Shown piece after piece: positions 59,816 through 64,000 of a DNA stretch of 64,000 nt. The stretch lies in the NCBI RefSeq assembly GCF_019578655.1, contig NC_063260.1, positions 29,660,888-29,724,887 on the forward strand, in the 5' to 3' direction. The notes beneath the pieces are model-generated. The model had not been told where the DNA came from. It did not search any database and was given only the letters and a program-made list of their open reading frames with translations. The first letter of the stretch is position 1, and each line of letters begins with the position of its first letter. This stretch comes from Ricinus communis (Eukaryota; Streptophyta; Magnoliopsida; Malpighiales; Euphorbiaceae). The translations under genes were made by a program, and so were the position numbers.

Positions 59816-61800
59816 TTGATCCATCTCTTTCATTTCCAGTTCCGAAGAATACCATGCCAATCATCCTCAGCAACTCTTATGCTAAAAAAACAGACTTACA
59901 GAATTGGCTTCTTGCCCATTAGACTTGGCATACATATCAAGAATAGATTTCATTTTGAGAGCTTCCTTGATAAAGCCACATCCATTAAAAGGTATTATTA
60001 GCCAATAAATGATTGGATAGAGGAGGGCACCTATTATTAATCTGCAAACCCCTCAAAGACCCCTTCATCAAAGTTGCCTGAAAGAAGAAAGATAACACAT
60101 TAGGAGCAAATAAAAACAAATAGGTTGAGAGTGGATCACTTGGTATAAATTGAACTAATACGTTGCATAATCTATTGAATAACCTTTCCACGAAAGCCTA
60201 TTATAGAAATAACTAATTCCAAAAAGACCCTACCCACTGTGCAGATTTTGTTCCACTATTTAGGCATGAAACGTATTTGCAAAAACAGACTATCAGTATT
60301 TGGTTCAGAGATTTGATGCAAGTATTACGTTCAATAAAAATTTAAAAAATAATAGCTGATTTAGTAAAAGTCAATAGCTGATTATATTATCAAAACTTTT
60401 TCTTATCAACCGATAACTGATTTGAATTTTTTCATTTATTTGAACACTATTATTTTTATTAGAACTTATTAATAATAATTTACTATAAGTTGATCTCTTA
60501 TATTTTTATATTTTATAATAAATCATTATTATTTTAAAATTATTTTTAATAGTTAAATAATTATATTTATAATTATAGTATTTGAAAATAGAATTTTTAT
60601 TAATAGAATTTAAATTTAAATTTCTATTTTTAAAATAATTTTTAATAATAAATACCGTTGAGCTAAAGAAAATAACTATAATATTTTTAATTATTTTTAT
60701 TAATTTGTATAATTAAATATAATATAAAATAATAAAATATATTTAACGATAAATTATATCTTAAATAATCGTTTAACATACTAACAGCAACTGCTAATAA
60801 ATTTTAACAAACAGTTTATTTATCAACCATCGGCGGCTGGTAACTGTATTAATCAGTCAAACCAAATATATTTCCTACAACATTATGAAGATTCTCTTTA
60901 ATCAACTCCGCTTTGTTTTGATAGAAAAAGCCCTATAACCTATAAGGGCTTAGGGCTTTGAAAGTTCCCATGCTATAAGCAACAAATTTAATTTCATTAT
61001 TAGAAACACAACATGAAAAAATCAAATTAATATCATCAATGATACTATGAACAATATAATAGAGAAGTTCCTTATGATGCAAGAAAGTCTATGAAGAATA
61101 CCAGACAATTAATTGAGAAATCTCTTAAATCTGGACAACCCAATTTCTTAATCATTCTTAAGTCCGGTAATCTAATTCCCATGCCTTTTCTACTCTATTT
61201 ACACTCGGGAGCAAGGTTACTTCCTCGGCTATACCCTTATGAGACATACTACTTTAGTGGAAAGCATCAATTCTGGCCATCAGAGATCTAATAGTCCAAG
61301 CATGATTTAAAATACTATTTTATCCCTAGCAATGATAGCCTTCTGCAATTATCTAACTTTCTATGGCAGACACCTTCGATACATCCACTTTGTCTCAAAT
61401 CGCAAAAGTCTCCTAGCAAGTCTAACACCAGAATCGAGATTGAGGGTTAAAAATCTATGGTAACCAAATCAGGCTACCATGAATTACTGAAGCTCGATCC
61501 AACCGGAAAATGAAATTACTTCCGACCTACCTATTACACTAGGTGACAAATAATCGACTAGAACCAGGATCGTTAAGATTACATCCATTAATCCAGCCTA
61601 TCACTTCTCCATCCATAGTATTCTTCTCAATTTTTAACTTGCGCACTGCCAAAAGTTTTTCTAACAACCCACTCAAGAACACTTCAGATAGCTTCATTTG
61701 TAGACCAGGTTTTGGAACATACTTGAACCTTTGGACTCTGCTCTGGCTGTTTCATAGAAGTGTACTGAAAATATAGAGGGGCAAAACTAAATGAACTTTC
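59816..61800 (-). mobile_element. dead LINE (non-LTR retrotransposon) relic with endonuclease and reverse-transcriptase traces
   Basis: Minus-strand fragments in the order expected for a plant L1-type LINE. From about 61600: GWINGCNLNDPGSS (endonuclease region). About 61460-61370: TLNLDSGVRLARRLLRFETK, then WMYRRC, matching the SDH.PLL...RFE.MW link segment. About 60985-60880: LQGFFYQNKAELI. About 60130-59990: DPLSTYLFLFAPNVLSFFFQ, then SNHLLANN where an active enzyme has the FADD box. About 59985-59900: IKEALKMKSILDMYAKSNGQ. Stops and frameshifts break every part and the catalytic Asp pair is gone. A MITE-like insert splits it at 60297-60868. Confidence 0.65.
60297..60868. mobile_element. 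MITE-like insertion inside the LINE relic
   Basis: About 572 bp, very AT-rich, bounded by TATTTGGTT on the left and its inverse AACCAAATA on the right. LINE-like sequence continues on both sides. Longer imperfect complementarity extends inward (GTTCAGAGATT against GTTTGACTGATT inverted). No clear target duplication. Confidence 0.45.
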
Positions 61801-61879
61801 AAGCAATTAACTTCCTTTGCAAGCACGTAACTTTCATTTCGATCTGCAAGAGAGTTCATATAGCAATAAAGAAGTCAAA

Positions 61880-62700
61880 GCTTTATAAGCTTCTTAAGAA
61901 TGTCAAGTAATTACTCAGAGATTCAAAAGCCCAGGGTAACTAGGCTGTCAAAAATTTAAAAACAATATTTTCCAAGAGCAGTAAACGATTCCTCCTTGAA
62001 CTGGAAAGATTATATCCGGCAACTGGCAACATATGACAGGTTTCACGGTTGCTTGACTTGGGAATTTCTCTTGTACATTGGATTTTAAAGGCAGCACACT
62101 ATTTTCCCTTTATACATTTGATTACGAGTCCATCAACCAGTGTCGCTCGGAATCAATTGGCAACGGTTGCGCAAACAATCTCAAATAAGCTCCCAACAAA
62201 AAATAGAATTTTGACAGGTAATCCTGTTAGATTGATTCGATTTGTTTATGGGATTGGTTGGGAATCCCTACAATATATCAAGTAACAGTTAAATTCTAAT
62301 ATATTACTATGGTGGCTACTTAGCCTGCAAAAGCTAGATAAGCTTCTTAAGAATGTTAAATTAATTACTCAAGGATTCTTTATAGAGGAGTTCAAAAATT
62401 AGGCCTTTTCTCCACCATCAAAACTTAGTATACAAGGTAGATTCATATAGTATCTGGCAAACAATGTATACTGGGTTTTAAAGGAAGTATAATACATTCC
62501 ATTTTCTAAATCTGATCAAGAGTGCAATACCAATATGGCCCATAATTACTTCAGTGTTGAGAACAAAAAATTAGGGTCCCTCAAGGCTCGGAATCAATTG
62601 GCAACGACCGAGGAAATAATCTCAAGTAAGCTCCCGACAGAAAATAGAGTTTGGACAGAACTTAAAGATTCTTTGTATTCAAATTGAAATTTTGTCAACT
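61880..62700. repeat. decayed tandem duplication, unit about 450 bp
   Basis: Each copy starts with AAGCTTCTTAAGAATGT (61887 and 62340) and ends with CTCGGAATCAATTGGCAACG (62139 and 62587) followed by AATCTCAA.TAAGCTCCC. The middles have drifted. It lies just upstream of the LINE endonuclease remnant and might be part of that element. I recognise no protein in it. Confidence 0.6.
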
Positions 62701-63328
62701 TCTGCTCAGAAGTATGAAATTTCTTCTCATTGATTGAAGAATCTCTGAAGTCTGACATGTGAATTGGTTTTCATAAATTCATCACCGCAGAAGTTACAGT
62801 TTTATGTTTAATTTAAAAGGAGAAATGAAAACAATCAATGAGCTCTCATATTTTCAATAGATTTCTGTTCATGTAAATCAATCAGAATAGCGTATATCGC
62901 CCTAATTTAGGGCATATAATCACAGAACTCATTAATTTCCTCAATGAAAAAACATATAAAAAGTCTTATAAACCTAACTAACCATTACAGAAATAATTCG
63001 AATAAAGAGAGATCAGAGTGTGCTAAAATTAGGTAATCAGTCATGGTGAAATCAGAAACACGGACCAATTAATTTCACTCATCATATCTCTTTTTTTCCA
63101 TCTCCGATTAATCAAGATCAAACGAAAACGAAACTTTTAAAAAGAAAGAAAATAGATCTATAAGAAATTGGAATTAGGAAAAAGAAATCATCAGAGACTT
63201 AAATACCATGAATCATGGAACTAGTCCATCATATTGTTGCAGTATTTTCTCATCACTTGAGTTGTGTTAGAAAAGCCGAATAGAAAAATAATAAACAGAA
63301 AGAGAAATGATGCAGAAGAGAAACATAC

Positions 63329-63352
63329 GCCTTTGACAATAACCCTACTCAT
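63329..63352 (-). CDS. candidate 8-codon first exon, MRD1/RBM19-like start, rest not found
   Basis: The minus-strand ATG at 63352 encodes MSRVIVKG and then meets a strong donor GGC|GTATGT. The start resembles MSRICVKNLPK, the beginning of the plant MRD1/RBM19 rRNA-processing RNA-binding protein as I recall it. The promoter behind it is of the ribosome-biogenesis type, which fits. No RRM-encoding exon appears between here and 55.5 kb, so the gene is a truncated remnant, has a very long first intron reaching past the next gene (unlikely), or is another gene altogether. Confidence 0.3.
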
Positions 63353-63400
63353 GAAACGACGGCTGGGCTGCTCGGGTGCTGATTTGAGGCGTCCGCCGCT

Positions 63401-63520
63401 TATTTATACAGAGGGAATGACTCGAAAACCCTAAATAGCGCGTGGCTTTTATCTCTTACAATAGCGGCGCCGTGAAGGGGCTTGTACATCTAATGGGCCG
63501 TTTGTATCAATACAGGCCCA
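63401..63520 (-). promoter_or_regulatory. site II / telo-box / TATA promoter
   Basis: Two site II elements (TGGGCC at 63494-63499 and GGCCCA at 63515-63520), a telo-box (AACCCTAAA at 63427-63435) and a TATA box (TATAAATA on the minus strand, 63401-63408) lie within 120 bp. In plants this combination marks genes for ribosome biogenesis and translation. The TATA box sets the direction as leftward, toward the ATG at 63352. Confidence 0.6.
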
Positions 63521-63529
63521 TCTTATGAC

Positions 63530-64000
63530 CCTATCAATGGCCAATATATCATCTCCATTTTCGATCTAATTTAATTCATTCTCGCTGTGATAATTTTATA
63601 TGTTTTATGATTTTTGTTAAAATAAAACGTTATTGTCATAAATAAAAGAATTATTAAAATTGTGGAGCTTTCTTTACATTTTAATATTTGTAACCCTATT
63701 ATCTTAGGTTGTTAAGAAGGAGCAGTTTAAGTCAATAAATTATTTTTTTAATCTAATTTACCCGTATTAAATTGTTGCCAAATGCAAGAAAAATAAATAA
63801 ATATCGTGCAAAAAAAAGGATAATGCTTAATAAAAGAGCAGTTTGATTTTTAAAATCTGAAATTTTACGATTCAGTTTCTAGTTCTATTTTTTTTTTAAT
63901 ATTAATAAGAGTTTATCATTATTTATAGTGAAATAAAATAATTAAAAAAATAGATACTAATTATTTACACAATTAATTGAAAATAGAAATAAAAATAAAA
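63530..64000. other. AT-rich intergenic at window edge
   Basis: No gene or repeat recognised. Confidence 0.4.

Noticed and set aside
62049..62285. Plus-strand 78-codon ORF near the right end
   Set aside because: It lies in the decayed tandem duplication and is not preserved in the second copy.
1..64000. CRISPR arrays, bacterial operons, ribosome binding sites, replication origins
   Set aside because: The window is plant nuclear DNA; no regularly spaced repeats with unique spacers and no prokaryotic gene arrangement are present.

Overview
The window is nuclear DNA from a dicot plant. It is AT-rich, its introns follow GT-AG, and every recognisable gene belongs to a land-plant family (type II metacaspase, PPR, DUF569, LOB-domain, HIPL, GT14, NPF, OM66-type AAA-ATPase). 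A miR3627/miR4376-like microRNA family points, by inference, to a woody rosid. I cannot name the species.

Left part (0.6-27.3 kb) is gene-rich. In order: a metacaspase-9-like protease (-), an intronless PPR protein (+), two tandem DUF569 genes (-, the second lacking its own last exon), a LOB-domain transcription factor (+), a seven-exon HIPL glycoprotein gene (+), a chloroplast-type P-class PPR gene (+), a decayed duplicate piece of the HIPL gene, a fold-back element, and a four-exon GT14 glucuronosyltransferase-like gene (+).

Middle part (27.3-45.9 kb) has no convincing protein gene. It contains four minus-strand copies of a 20-22 nt sequence with the core TGTCGC[A/T]GGA. Three lie in the 5' arm of an 80-nt fold-back. 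I read this as a cluster of miR3627/miR4376-family loci spread over about 10 kb, and it is the most interesting feature here. Beyond it are nested inverted-repeat elements, one being a clean hAT-type MITE with a perfect 8-bp target duplication, and AT-rich tandem repeats.

Right part (45.9-64 kb) has a four-exon NPF transporter (+), a tandem pair of intronless OM66-type AAA-ATPases (-) with a possible remnant of a third between them, a long AT-rich gap, a dead LINE relic (-) interrupted by a MITE, and at the far right a promoter-like stretch (site II, telo-box and TATA) ahead of an 8-codon first exon whose remaining exons I cannot find.

The genes do not form a pathway. The layout is ordinary plant euchromatin with local duplications (DUF569, HIPL fragment, AAA-ATPase, microRNA). 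Exon borders were placed by reading splice sites and checking that frames join; all spliced products given are in frame.
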